Origin: Gimesia sp.
Lineage (GTDB): Bacteria; Planctomycetota; Planctomycetia; Planctomycetales; Planctomycetaceae
Assembly: GCF_040219335.1 (NCBI RefSeq)
Contig: NZ_JAVJSQ010000028.1
Coordinates: 1 to 64,000 of the forward strand
DNA length: 64,000 bases
Reading direction: 5' to 3'
In this document: positions 37,840 to 46,242 of the stretch, piece after piece
Layout of the letters: every line of letters begins with the position of its first letter
Numbering within the stretch: position 1 is the stretch's first letter
Notes under the pieces: model-generated
Database searches by the model: none
Told to the model about the DNA's origin: nothing
The model's input: the letters and a program-made list of their open reading frames with translations, nothing else
Made by a program: the position numbers and the translations under genes

Positions 37840-38264
37840 AGTAGTGGAGACTCCTTAATTCAGTGTCCCCGATTCCGTCGGGCCTGCTTTGAGAATGGAA
37901 CTATACGGCGGTAATTTTTTTCGCGATAACGATCCTGTTAAAAAGTGGTGTGTGAATTCACTCTCATTCGTCAATAGTAGTGTGGGTTGAATCTGGATCT
38001 TCTGGTGAGAAATACCAGTAATTTATTATCTCATAGCGACTGAAAAATGACACAGGAAAAGTTTTTATTTCGGCGTAAATAACAAAAACTCCTGAAAAAC
38101 AGGGGCAAACACATTGACTTTTGGATTTACAAATACTTTACTTACGCTTGGTTCTAGGGGAAAACAACGTTTTTTGCCTGACCACAACACGGATATGACA
38201 ACACACTATGACGAGGTGGTAGTCCACTTCTTTCATTTTCATTTACCAGTATCAGGAGTTCACA
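37840..38264. other. Intergenic upstream of HU gene
   Basis: About 425 bases, AT-rich between 37980 and 38110. It separates the divergent response regulator and HU genes and holds the HU promoter described separately. No gene or repeat seen. Confidence 0.6.
38114..38142 (+). promoter_or_regulatory. Putative sigma-70-type promoter of HU gene
   Basis: TTGACT at 38114-38119, a 17-base spacer and TTTACT at 38137-38142. The -35 is a near match to consensus, the -10 matches 4 of 6. Transcription would start near 38150 and leave a leader of about 115 bases before the ATG at 38265. Confidence 0.55.
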
Positions 38265-38591
38265 ATGGCAGCAAAGGCTACGAAAGATAAGCCACTTACC
38301 AAAACAGAGATCCTCAATGCACTAGCTGAAGGTTCTGGACTCACTAAGAAAGAAGTTACCGCTGTACTTGATGAATTAAGCTCACTGATTGCCAAGAACC
38401 TTGGCAAACGTGGTCCTGGTGTCTTCAACGTACCTGGTCTGCTGAAGATTCAGGTTCAGCGTAAACCGGCTACCAAAGCCACCACCCGTCCCAATCCATT
38501 CAAGCCTGGCGAAATGATGCAGGTTGCTGCAAAGCCTGCTCGCAACGTCGTCAAGGTTCGACCTCTCAAAGCACTCAAAGAGATGGTCTAG
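38265..38591 (+). CDS. HU-family DNA-binding protein
   Basis: Protein of 108 residues, nucleoid-associated. The N-terminal helices carry LTKTEILNALAEGSGLTKKEV, and the beta-arm region is GVFNVPGLLKIQVQRKPATKATTRPNPFKPGE, which keeps Arg/Lys/Pro of the DNA-bending arm. The C-terminus is extended and rich in Lys. AGGAG lies 8 bases before the ATG. Single gene with its own promoter and terminator. An HU/IHF-like role in DNA compaction is secure; which paralog it is cannot be told. Confidence 0.93.
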   Translation: MAAKATKDKPLTKTEILNALAEGSGLTKKEVTAVLDELSSLIAKNLGKRGPGVFNVPGLLKIQVQRKPATKATTRPNPFKPGEMMQVAAKPARNVVKVRPLKALKEMV

Positions 38592-38629
38592 TCTCCTGCG
38601 TCTGATTGCAGGATGAACGAATTCATTCC

Positions 38630-38667
38630 GATGCAGCTTCTCTTCGTAGAAGCTGCATCAAATTTGA
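38630..38667 (+). terminator. Terminator after HU gene
   Basis: A 12-bp perfect stem GATGCAGCTTCT / AGAAGCTGCATC (38630-38641 and 38648-38659) with a 6-base loop, then AAATTTG. The T-run is short, so termination may be partial. Confidence 0.6.
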
Positions 38668-39074
38668 ATTCGGGTAGTAGTTTCCTCTACTCTCTTTGAA
38701 CTGAACCGACTGTCATTGCTCTGGAATACCGCATCAGGTTTTCTCGAGAAAAAGCCCGATTCAGGTCAAAAACTCAAAAAAAGCAAAATTTCTTCGAAAT
38801 TAAAGCGTTTTTTGTAAAGTCTTTCTGATTACCTTCGGAAGGGGAAACTCTTGCTGTAAGTGTATTTTATAATACATGTTGCGCCTGCAATGTAACGCCT
38901 CATTTTCTCTACTGCCTCTTCTGAAGGGCTCGCATCGGACGGCCTGTGCGCTCATCTCGCGCGCCAGCCTCTTGACGGTATAAATGTGGGCATGTAAAAT
39001 CTCAACGTTACTTGATCTCAGTGCGACTACTGATGGATCGTTGTAGTGTCCCTGTTTTTCGCGGCACACTACGT

Positions 39075-39104
39075 CAGGATTTACGTAGGATGATCAGTCA
39101 TCCT
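39075..39104 (+). promoter_or_regulatory. csrA leader GGA motifs and hairpin
   Basis: CAGGAT (39075-39080) and TAGGAT (39086-39091) carry the GGA core that CsrA binds; the second lies in the stem of a 7-bp hairpin AGGATGA / TCATCCT (39087-39093, 39098-39104). It sits 16 bases before the csrA start, so self-regulation is plausible. Confidence 0.4.
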
Positions 39105-39119
39105 GAGAGAGAAGATGGC

Positions 39120-39332
39120 ATGTTAGTTTTATCTCGCAAGAAAAATGAGAAGATCGTAATCGATGAAAACATCGTGATTACGATTGTTGAAATTCGCGGC
39201 GACAAGGTGCGTCTGGGGATTGAAGCGCCCCGCGAAGTACCCATTCATCGTAGCGAAGTTTACGAAGCAATTCAGAACGAACAGAATTCGGTTTCAGGAT
39301 CTGAGAATGATGCTTCCGAGTTACTGCAATAA
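39120..39332 (+). CDS. csrA: Carbon storage regulator
   Basis: Protein of 70 residues, RNA-binding translational regulator. Begins [14 protein letters not shown] and continues [26 protein letters not shown], the full CsrA beta-strand core including the RNA-binding LVLSRK and EVPIHR segments. I used the inner ATG at 39120 because family members start exactly there and GAGAG lies about 12 bases upstream; the longer frame from 39012 is not supported. The tail (residues 55-70) is Ser/Asn/Glu rich. Single gene with its own terminator. Confidence 0.95.
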   Translation: MLVLSRKKNEKIVIDENIVITIVEIRGDKVRLGIEAPREVPIHRSEVYEAIQNEQNSVSGSENDASELLQ

Positions 39333-39358
39333 TTCTGCTGTGCATCTATGAATACTAG

Positions 39359-39385
39359 AAGGCCGCTTCATAGCGGCTTTTTTTA
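39359..39385 (+). terminator. Terminator after csrA
   Basis: GCCGCT / AGCGGC stem (39362-39367 and 39372-39377) with a TCAT loop, extended by A-T and G-T pairs, then seven T residues. Classic intrinsic terminator. Confidence 0.85.
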
Positions 39386-39508
39386 GCGACTGATTTCAGC
39401 CCGATTCCATCCAGCTGGCGTATTCCCATTTTTTTTCTGAGAACCTGAATTCTATTAACGCCGTCCGCTTGACTTATCCGATGGAAAGCTTAGATTACTA
39501 ATCTCCTC

Positions 39509-39583
39509 GGCCCCATCGTCTAGTTAGGCCCAGGACATCGGGTTTTCATCCCGAAAACAGGGGTTCAAATCCCCTTGGGGTCA
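39509..39583 (+). tRNA. tRNA-Glu (TTC anticodon)
   Basis: A full cloverleaf can be folded: acceptor GGCCCCA (39509-39515) pairs with TGGGGTC (39576-39582, one G-T pair), discriminator A at 39583, anticodon stem ATCGGG-type around TTTTCAT with anticodon TTC, and T arm AGGGG-TTCAAAT-CCCCT. The 3' CCA is not encoded. Its terminator is at 39591. Confidence 0.93.
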
Positions 39584-39590
39584 GATTTGA

Positions 39591-39630
39591 AAAACAGCGA
39601 TCATTCGAATGAATGGTCGCTGTTTTTTTT
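39591..39630. terminator. tRNA-Glu terminator inside the convergent gene
   Basis: AAACAGCGA-CATTC / GAATG-TCGCTGTTT hairpin (39592-39625, one G-T mismatch pair) with a T-run on the plus strand. It contains the stop codon and the last codons of the minus-strand aminotransferase gene. Confidence 0.8.
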
Positions 39631-40836
39631 GCGCACTGCCTCTTGAATCTCCGGAGTGGTCTGCTGTCTGATTTCGGCTGCATGGACTCGAATACGTCGG
39701 ACCGCCTCTGCAATTCGTGTCATGGTTTCTACCTCAGAGAGCAGGATGGGATGGTGTAGAACAACCAGTCGCTGATCACATTCAGAGGCGACAGAGAGTT
39801 CGTCGGCCTGCAGGTAGCGTCGACGGCTGTGGATCGCCTGCAGAGCCCTGAAGCCTGGGAACAGGGGAATTCCCTCGGCCTGCATTGCGACACAGAACAA
39901 CTCGCGCGGGATGCTCTCAAATTGCTCTGAGTCATACCAGAGCCCCAGCTTGTAATATCCCGGCTGTGAAGCATGCGCAGAATTGAGACTGTGGTTCTCA
40001 AAGCTGGTTAGTCCTGAGTCGCTGCCCAGCTTTCTGATAAGGTGTGTCACATTTTCCTGACGTAACTGGTTTTGTGTATCCAACTGATCCATCTGAGGGA
40101 TTAAGAGGCCGGCCTGCAGTTCAGAGAGTGGATAGGCAGCATTGCCCCGGTAGGAATAAAGGCGAATCCGTTGGGCGATCTGTGGTGAGGATGTCATCAC
40201 AGCCCCCCCTCGTCCTGCGGTCAATAGTTTACTGCCTCCGAAGCTGAGAGTGCCAATCTCGCCCCAGCTGCCTGCTGTGCGGCCTTCAATCATCGCTCCC
40301 GGGACCTGGCAGGCATCTTCAATCACGGGGATGCCTCGGGCTGCTGCGATCGCTGTCAGAGCCCGCATGGGGACCAGCCCGCCATGCAGGTGTGAAACCA
40401 GGATGCAGCGGGTGGCAGGTGTGATCGCCTGTTCTACCAGTTCGATGTCGAGATTGCCGTTGCGGCGATCCACGTCGACCAGCATTGGTGTCGCGTCTAC
40501 CGTCAGGATATTTTTGAAATTCCCTTCAAAGTCATAAGCGGCGAGGATGACTTCATCTCCTGGTCCGACATTCAGTCCCCGTAGCGCAAGTTCGATGGCG
40601 ACAGTGCCACTGGAGCAGAGGAGGGCTTCCTCTTTTTGATGGAGCTCACACAGTCGCTGCTGCAGTTCTTTCGTCCAGGGCCCATGGTATTTCCCCCAGA
40701 GGCCTGTTCTCTGGGCCTCCTGCAACACCTGGGTGGTGCCTGCGCTCGGGAAAGGCCAGGCTGGTGGACCTGCGGGCAGACAGGGAATGCCGCCGAGGAT
40801 CGCCGGTTTTTCGCTGAAGGGGCTGTTCACGAGCAT
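39601..40836 (-). CDS. DegT/DnrJ/EryC1/StrS aminotransferase
   Basis: Protein of 411 residues of the PLP sugar-aminotransferase family. PLP Lys203 is in FGGSKLLTAGRGG, the pyridine-N Asp174 in VIEDACQV, and the substrate region SSGTVAIELAL near 75-84. It probably transfers an amino group to a nucleotide keto-sugar, or is a related dehydratase/lyase. The last codons lie in the tRNA-Glu terminator. No glycan cluster surrounds it; a link to the lipid A oxidoreductase at 55656 is only speculation. Divergent from the CobW-family gene. Confidence 0.88.
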   Translation of the reverse strand: MLVNSPFSEKPAILGGIPCLPAGPPAWPFPSAGTTQVLQEAQRTGLWGKYHGPWTKELQQRLCELHQKEEALLCSSGTVAIELALRGLNVGPGDEVILAAYDFEGNFKNILTVDATPMLVDVDRRNGNLDIELVEQAITPATRCILVSHLHGGLVPMRALTAIAAARGIPVIEDACQVPGAMIEGRTAGSWGEIGTLSFGGSKLLTAGRGGAVMTSSPQIAQRIRLYSYRGNAAYPLSELQAGLLIPQMDQLDTQNQLRQENVTHLIRKLGSDSGLTSFENHSLNSAHASQPGYYKLGLWYDSEQFESIPRELFCVAMQAEGIPLFPGFRALQAIHSRRRYLQADELSVASECDQRLVVLHHPILLSEVETMTRIAEAVRRIRVHAAEIRQQTTPEIQEAVRKKNSDHSFE

Positions 40837-40888
40837 GGTTCTAGACTCTAATATTTAAACAGGAAGACGCAAAACGTGAATAACATAC

Positions 40889-40897
40889 TGTTATACT
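40889..40897 (+). promoter_or_regulatory. Putative extended -10 promoter
   Basis: TGTTATACT, with TATACT at 40892-40897, in the gap between divergent genes. Transcription would start near 40904, about 115 bases before the GTPase start at 41018. Identical to the element at 24946. Confidence 0.5.
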
Positions 40898-41017
40898 TAA
40901 GAACGTTAGAGTATGATGGTGTCAATCTTCAGGGCTCTGATCCATAAATCAGGTTACCAGGTTGAATCAGAAATTCGTCTGAAATCCAGCATACTCGTAT
41001 TGGCAGGTGAAACCAAG

Positions 41018-42124
41018 ATGTCGCATCAAATCAAATTTATCATGGTGGGTGGGTTTTTAGGTGCAGGAAAAACCACCACTCTCGGACGGCTGGCGAAGCA
41101 TTACACGGATCAGGGATTGAACGTCGGTGTGGTTACCAATGATCAGGCGGCGGATCTGGTTGATACGAACTCGCTGCGTTCTCAGGGGCTGAATGTCGGA
41201 GAAGTTGCAGGTGCCTGTTTCTGCTGCCATTTTAATTCGCTGATGGACACCATTGGCGAACTCGGTTCACAACAGAGGCCTGACGTAATTCTGGCCGAGC
41301 CGGTCGGCAGTTGCACCGATCTGGTTGCCACCGTGATTCAGCCGATCAAGCAGTTGTACGATGCAGATTTCAAAATCCAACCTTATGCCGTGCTGATGAA
41401 ACCCAGTCATGGTTTGAAAATTCTAAAAAATGAGCAGGGTTCCGGATTCTCACCGAAGGCGGCGTATATTCTGAAGAAGCAGCTGGAAGAGGCAGATCTG
41501 ATTCTCATCAATCGGATCGATGAATTATCTGGAGAGGCCGTGGAAGAACTGACAGCGCTGGTCAATGAACAGTTTCCCGGAACACCTGTCCTGCGGACAT
41601 CCGCTCTGACGGGGGCAGGCTTTGAAGGATTGATCGAATTTCTGGAACAGGAAGGCGATTTCGGCGGTAAAATTCTGGACATTGATTATGATATCTATGC
41701 GGAAGGTGAAGCAGAGCTGGGCTGGTTGAACAGCAGCGTGCATGTTTCAGCTGAGACCGAATTCTCCCTGGATCAGCTGTTGCTGGATGTGATCAGTCAA
41801 CTGCAGGCTTCATTCCGCGAACAGGGGGTAGAGACCGCTCACCTGAAAGTGATCGGTTTGTGGGAAGGATTTTTTGGTGTCTCGAACCTGGTCAGTAACG
41901 ACAGTGAACCGAAGCTGTCGCTGGCATCCGACTGCACGGTCAAGGAAGTCGATCTGATTGTGAACGCCCGCGTGGCCTGCGATCCAGACGCGTTGACCGA
42001 GCAGGTCATGAAGGTCCTGGAGCAGTGTGCTGGGGCTTTGAATGCGAAACTGGAGTTCAATCAGACCCAGAGTTTCCGCCCAGGTCGACCGGTGCCCACT
42101 CATCGGTATGCAACGCCCAAGTAA
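41018..42124 (+). CDS. CobW/COG0523-family GTPase metallochaperone
   Basis: Protein of 368 residues. I used the ATG at 41018 (AGGTGA 9 bases upstream) rather than the longer frame at 40913, since the Walker A motif [11 protein letters not shown] then lies at the usual residues 11-21. Other motifs: the metal-binding CxCC (ACFCCHF near 65-71), LAEPVGSC and NRID for guanine. COG0523 GTPases insert or deliver zinc, cobalt or nickel. No His-rich stretch. The next gene, mutY, begins 53 bases downstream and may be co-transcribed; MutY holds an Fe-S cluster, though a link is not established. Confidence 0.88.
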   Translation: MSHQIKFIMVGGFLGAGKTTTLGRLAKHYTDQGLNVGVVTNDQAADLVDTNSLRSQGLNVGEVAGACFCCHFNSLMDTIGELGSQQRPDVILAEPVGSCTDLVATVIQPIKQLYDADFKIQPYAVLMKPSHGLKILKNEQGSGFSPKAAYILKKQLEEADLILINRIDELSGEAVEELTALVNEQFPGTPVLRTSALTGAGFEGLIEFLEQEGDFGGKILDIDYDIYAEGEAELGWLNSSVHVSAETEFSLDQLLLDVISQLQASFREQGVETAHLKVIGLWEGFFGVSNLVSNDSEPKLSLASDCTVKEVDLIVNARVACDPDALTEQVMKVLEQCAGALNAKLEFNQTQSFRPGRPVPTHRYATPK

Positions 42125-42177
42125 TTCCTGCAGGCTCCGGACGGGGCCGGCAGGGTCGGCTTCAGTTTGGGGATGTG

Positions 42178-43389
42178 ATGTCTGAGTTAAGTGATCTGTT
42201 TGACGCTGGTCGACGGCAGCGGTTTCGACGTGGACTGCAGGCCTGGTATGCGGTCCATCAGCGGGATCTTCCCTGGCGGAATATTGAAGATCCCTACAAA
42301 GTCTGGATCAGCGAGATCATGTTGCAGCAGACCGTGGTTGCTGCGGTGATCCCCTATTTCGAAAAGTTTATGGATCGCTTTCCCGACGTGCAGACTCTGG
42401 CTGTGGCCGAAGAGGGTGAAGTGCTGCAATACTGGGAGGGGCTGGGTTACTACAGTCGAGCTCGGAACATTCATAAAGCGGCCAGGGTGATCGCAGAGGA
42501 ACTCGAAGGCGTCTTTCCACGAGACGTCGATGGTCTGCAGGCGCTACCTGGAATCGGCAGATATACCGCTGGGGCCATCTGTTCATTCGCCTATGATCAG
42601 CGGGCACCGATTGTAGAGGCGAATACACTCCGCCTGAATTCGCGATTAATCGGTCTGGAATTAGATCCCCGCTCAAAATCCGGACAGGAGCAGTTGTGGG
42701 AATTCGCAGAGTTGATTCTGCCTCGCAAAGCACCGGGAGCGTTTAACCAGGCGTTGATGGATTTGGGGAGTCTGATCTGTACGCCTCAGAATCCACAGTG
42801 TGCCGAGTGTCCGGTGAGTGCCTGTTGTGAAGCGTTTCTTACTCAGCGACAGCAGCAGATTCCGGTTCCTAAAGCGCGGCCGGTGATTACTCCTCTGACG
42901 GATGCTTCGATCGCGGTCTTCGACGGGCAGAATGTTCTGATTCGGCAGCGGACAGCAGGCGAACGCTGGGCGGGGCTCTGGGATTTTCCAAGATTCACTC
43001 TGCAAGAACTGAATGGTACTCCGCATCCGGCTGCCCCCCGAAAGAAATCCACCCGGGAGCAGTTGCTGTTCGATGAGGAAATGGAAGTGGGTAACCACAT
43101 CGCAGAAATTCCGGAGGGGTTGAACGCGTCTGTGATTCCTCAGTTGGAGGCGTATGTGCGCGAGCACTCAGGCGTGGCGGCTTCGATTCGTCAATTTGCC
43201 CAGGAGATCCGTCACAGCGTGACGCGATACAAGATTCGGCTGTTGTGTTTTATCGCCGAGGTCGAAGCGGACGAAGCCCTGGAGTCGTCCGAATATCGGT
43301 GGGTGCCTGTGAGTGAATTGGGCGAATATCCCCTGTCAGTCACGGGGCGAAAGTTTGCGCAGCTGCTGGCCGGGCAGGTGGGGAACTGA
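42178..43389 (+). CDS. mutY: A/G-specific adenine glycosylase
   Basis: Protein of 403 residues that removes adenine from A:8-oxoG pairs. Helix-hairpin-helix LPGIGRYTAGAI, catalytic Glu in SEIMLQQT and the Fe-S cluster CTPQNPQCAECPVSACC (spacing C-x6-C-x2-C-x5-C) are present, and the C-terminal Nudix-like 8-oxoG recognition domain (about 235-395) is complete. The usual catalytic Asp of the LDGNVKR motif is replaced by Glu (IVEANTLR). GGGGATGTG precedes the ATG. Downstream of the CobW-family gene, probably same transcript. Confidence 0.92.
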   Translation: MSELSDLFDAGRRQRFRRGLQAWYAVHQRDLPWRNIEDPYKVWISEIMLQQTVVAAVIPYFEKFMDRFPDVQTLAVAEEGEVLQYWEGLGYYSRARNIHKAARVIAEELEGVFPRDVDGLQALPGIGRYTAGAICSFAYDQRAPIVEANTLRLNSRLIGLELDPRSKSGQEQLWEFAELILPRKAPGAFNQALMDLGSLICTPQNPQCAECPVSACCEAFLTQRQQQIPVPKARPVITPLTDASIAVFDGQNVLIRQRTAGERWAGLWDFPRFTLQELNGTPHPAAPRKKSTREQLLFDEEMEVGNHIAEIPEGLNASVIPQLEAYVREHSGVAASIRQFAQEIRHSVTRYKIRLLCFIAEVEADEALESSEYRWVPVSELGEYPLSVTGRKFAQLLAGQVGN

Positions 43390-43413
43390 TCGCATCGGTT
43401 TGGGTTAGCGCGT

Positions 43414-43457
43414 AAAAAATCCCCATTCTCAAAATTGCCTGAGATTGAGAATGGGGA
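43414..43457. terminator. Terminator between convergent genes
   Basis: Stem TCCCCATTCTCA / TGAGAATGGGGA (43420-43431 and 43446-43457) with a 14-base loop. An A-run precedes it, giving a T-run for minus-strand transcripts; short A/T flanks follow on the plus strand. Confidence 0.7.
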
Positions 43458-43621
43458 AAACGCATTTGACTCAAGAGAAGAAAGCGGCATCCGTGCCAAA
43501 AAAGCCTTCCATGGAAATAGACTTTAGGTTTACCGGATGTGATGGGGGTACTGAATGAGTCGCTCCCTCTCCCGTAGTCAAAGACGCTGAAGGTCTATAT
43601 GTATCGTAGATCGATTGTGGA

Positions 43622-44104
43622 TTAACCAGAGAGCTCTTTGAAGAGTGTGCCGAATTCAGGCATGTCCTGTTCGAGCAGATTCTGCCAGGCCGAGAGATTC
43701 CAGATTTCAACGCAGATCACTGCGCCAACAATCATGACCTCCTGGTTGGGTTGGACTCCCAGAAACTCGCGAAATCCTTCCGGAATTGTGCAGCGAGAAC
43801 GATTGGCCAACTGAATCGTGCGGTTCCGGGTCGACAGCAGTCGCCCCAGGCGTTGCACTTCATCCCAGCGATTCTCCAGGCGATGAGCCTGGATCTTCTG
43901 TTTGATCAGGTCAACTCCCTGATCATGTCTGGATTGCCAGTCGGAGGCTTTCCAGAGACTGAGGCAGCCAGCACGCTCTTTGGTGAGCATCGTTTCCCCG
44001 GAATCGTCAGTCACGGCTTGAGCCATATCAGCAGGGAGCGAAATCCGGAAACGGTCGTCGACCGTCCGTTTGATCTCTCCTGTGATAAAAGTTTCACCGC
44101 TCAT
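43622..44104 (-). CDS. MraZ-like DNA-binding protein
   Basis: Protein of 160 residues, start at 44104 (the longer frame at 44149 lacks support). It has two MraZ/SpoVT-AbrB-type halves: [20 protein letters not shown] at the start and [19 protein letters not shown] after residue 100. MraZ represses the division and cell wall cluster in other bacteria, but here no mraW, ftsI or mur gene is nearby, and planctomycetes lack ftsZ. A general transcription regulator role is plausible. Confidence 0.78.
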   Translation of the reverse strand: MSGETFITGEIKRTVDDRFRISLPADMAQAVTDDSGETMLTKERAGCLSLWKASDWQSRHDQGVDLIKQKIQAHRLENRWDEVQRLGRLLSTRNRTIQLANRSRCTIPEGFREFLGVQPNQEVMIVGAVICVEIWNLSAWQNLLEQDMPEFGTLFKELSG

Positions 44105-44543
44105 AGTCAGCCTGACGGAACAGGGGTGATTAAACCCGATTTGCAACAATCTTGAATGATTTCAACATTGTACTGGGCGGATAACCCGCAATCAACTAGT
44201 TATCAAAGATCAATTGGGCAGGAAACCCACTAGGAACCGAATTTACCGTTCGCAATTCAAAAAGGCAATCACTGATTGTCTGATTCTCCTGATTTTGTCA
44301 ATTTTTCTGTCTGACGCTGATATGAGTGATTTTCCCGCTCCAGAAATATTTGGGTGAGGATGACCGTTTGGTAGCGTTGTGAGCCTGTGCAGGCTGAATG
44401 AGAAAGGACGTCGATGAGACAGGGGTAGGAAGCGTGTTGAGTATTTCAGAATGACTTGAAATAAAAAAAGCGACCTCCGGAATCAGTTCGGAGGTCGCTT
44501 GTTGATCATTCACTTGAGAGACGACCGTAGCCGTCGGTGAATC
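44105..44543. other. Intergenic with terminator
   Basis: About 440 bases between two minus-strand genes. Contains the Gfo/Idh terminator at 44468-44500; the rest (44160-44460) shows nothing recognised. Confidence 0.55.
44465..44503 (-). terminator. Terminator of Gfo/Idh gene
   Basis: Stem AAGCGACCTCCG / CGGAGGTCGCTT (44468-44479 and 44489-44500), loop of 9 bases. On the minus strand it is followed by a T-run (A-run at 44463-44469 on plus). Confidence 0.85.
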
Positions 44544-45920
44544 TTAATACTCACGGTGCTTCAGGATACCCGGCAGTGGAACGGGATAAGATCCATCGGC
44601 ACGAGCGATCACCGGAGCGGGCGAGTCCATGGTCAGTTTATCCACATCGGGAGCGAACTCCTGTTTGCAGTTCAACATTTCATCGTAGGTAACGATCTGC
44701 CCTGTGTGGGCAGCCATACGACCCATGGCGGTAACCAGGCTGGCTTCCGCACCGCGCTGAACTTCGTTGTAAGGTTGATCCTCACGAATGGCGGTAATCA
44801 GATCGTCCCATTCGATCTGATACGGGTTCGGCTCAGGCTGTGGGAATTCCCAGAGAAGATTATCTCTGTCCTCATTGTAGCCTTTGTAGATTCGAGGTTT
44901 AGCCGGGTGGTGGGCTGAGGTTGAGATAACCGCCAGTCCTTTGGTGCCGTGCGCAAAGCTGGCAAACTTCTGGCGACAGCCGGGAATCGTACGACCGCGC
45001 AGGAAGAGCTTGGTTCCATCGGCGAATGTGTATTCGACGCTGTAATTGTCGAAGTTTTGATCGACGTTATCGCCGCGGTAATGGCGTCCACCCGATCCAT
45101 CGGCTTGAATCGGCCACGCATCTTTCATCCAGCAGCTTTCATCGATGTTGTGGATCAGGAAGTCACTGTATCCACCACCGCTGGCCCAGAGGAATCCATG
45201 GAAGCGGGAGATCTGATATAAGAGTTCGCTTTTCATGTCAGGCGGCTGGGGGCCGGTGGCAGCAGAACCGGTGAGACCTGCCATACGATAGGCCCGCAGT
45301 TCGAGAACATCTCCGATCTGACCATCTTTGATGCGATCGTAAAGTTCCTGGCGTGCTTTACAGTGCCGGCACATCAGACCGACGCCAACCTTGAGGTTCT
45401 TCTCAACAGACTTTTTGCCAAGCTCAAGCATCTTGCGGGTACTGGGACCGTCGACGGTGATCGGTTTTTCCATGAAGACATTGATGCCTTTTTCGATGGC
45501 ATAACCGAAGTGAACCCAGCGGAAAGCGGGAGGGGTGACGAGCAGTACCACATCTCCCGGACCGAGACAGCTGATTGCTTTCTCGTAGCCATCAAAGCCG
45601 ATGAATTTCTGGCTGTCGGGAACATCGACTTTGTCGCCGTGGATTTTCTTCAGGCTGTTGTAGCTGGTATTGAGGCGATGGTCGAAGACGTCTGCCATCG
45701 CGACGAGTTTAATGGGACCACTGGTGGTGGAGAGCGCGTTGGAGGCAGCTCCGGTACCACGTCCGCCACAGCCAACCAGGGCGATTTTAATTGTGTTATC
45801 TTCGGCAGCATGTACGTGTGGAATAGACGTGCCTGCCAGCACAGAAGCCCCTGCAGCAAGTCGACTGGAATTCTTTAAAAATTCGCGACGTGATGAGATG
45901 TCCTTGGGCGCTTCACTCAT
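44544..45920 (-). CDS. Tat-exported Gfo/Idh/MocA oxidoreductase
   Basis: Protein of 458 residues. The N-terminus SRREFLK followed by a hydrophobic stretch and HVHAAE is a textbook Tat signal, so it folds with NAD(P) in the cytosol and is exported. Rossmann motif ALVGCGGRGTGAA near residue 50, then VFMEKPITVDG, the EKP motif with catalytic Lys, and C-terminal Gfo/Idh domain with CWMKDAWPIQADGSGGRHY. Such proteins are numerous in planctomycetes and act on sugars or inositols. AAGGAG precedes the ATG. Substrate unknown. Confidence 0.92.
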   Translation of the reverse strand: MSEAPKDISSRREFLKNSSRLAAGASVLAGTSIPHVHAAEDNTIKIALVGCGGRGTGAASNALSTTSGPIKLVAMADVFDHRLNTSYNSLKKIHGDKVDVPDSQKFIGFDGYEKAISCLGPGDVVLLVTPPAFRWVHFGYAIEKGINVFMEKPITVDGPSTRKMLELGKKSVEKNLKVGVGLMCRHCKARQELYDRIKDGQIGDVLELRAYRMAGLTGSAATGPQPPDMKSELLYQISRFHGFLWASGGGYSDFLIHNIDESCWMKDAWPIQADGSGGRHYRGDNVDQNFDNYSVEYTFADGTKLFLRGRTIPGCRQKFASFAHGTKGLAVISTSAHHPAKPRIYKGYNEDRDNLLWEFPQPEPNPYQIEWDDLITAIREDQPYNEVQRGAEASLVTAMGRMAAHTGQIVTYDEMLNCKQEFAPDVDKLTMDSPAPVIARADGSYPVPLPGILKHREY

Positions 45921-46242
45921 GTTGGGCTCCTTAGTTGTAGCTAATGAAGTTGAAAACAGATGGAAGGTTTATCTGACCGGCCGATTGAAAAAGGAAAGCA
46001 GAGAATCAATCGATTGACCGTTTAGTAGAAAGCGGAATTCAATCAGATAAAAATACGTATAATGATATCTGATTATATCAATGCGAAAGAGGCAGTTGCA
46101 ACTTGTTCGTAAAGAATGTGAAGAGTCACAAGGCAGGGTTTTGCGGAGAGGAAACGATAAAAAAAGCCGAAGACTCGAGACGAGTCTTCGGCGGGTGATT
46201 ACTAAGTGATCTTAATTTATATGGAGTCGAATCACGGGCAGG
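45921..46242. other. Intergenic with terminator
   Basis: About 320 bases, AT-rich around 46035-46080, which may hold the Gfo/Idh promoter. Contains the DUF1571 terminator at 46166. No gene seen. Confidence 0.55.
46159..46192 (-). terminator. Terminator of DUF1571 gene
   Basis: Stem GCCGAAGACTCG / CGAGTCTTCGGC (46166-46177 and 46181-46192) with a 3-base loop, followed by a T-run on the minus strand (46159-46165). Confidence 0.85.

Larger units (their letters stand above)
38592..39119. other. Intergenic between HU and csrA
   Basis: About 530 bases. It holds the HU terminator (38630-38659) and the csrA leader with two GGA motifs and a small hairpin. Otherwise nothing recognised; an opposite 89-codon frame at 38800-39069 is not supported. 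Confidence 0.55.

Noticed and set aside
38800-39069. 89-codon minus frame in the csrA leader region
   Set aside because: No ribosome binding site; sequence is unlike a real protein and overlaps the csrA leader.
43471-43710. 79-codon minus frame overlapping the MraZ-like gene
   Set aside because: Overlaps the MraZ-like gene in another frame and has no start signal.
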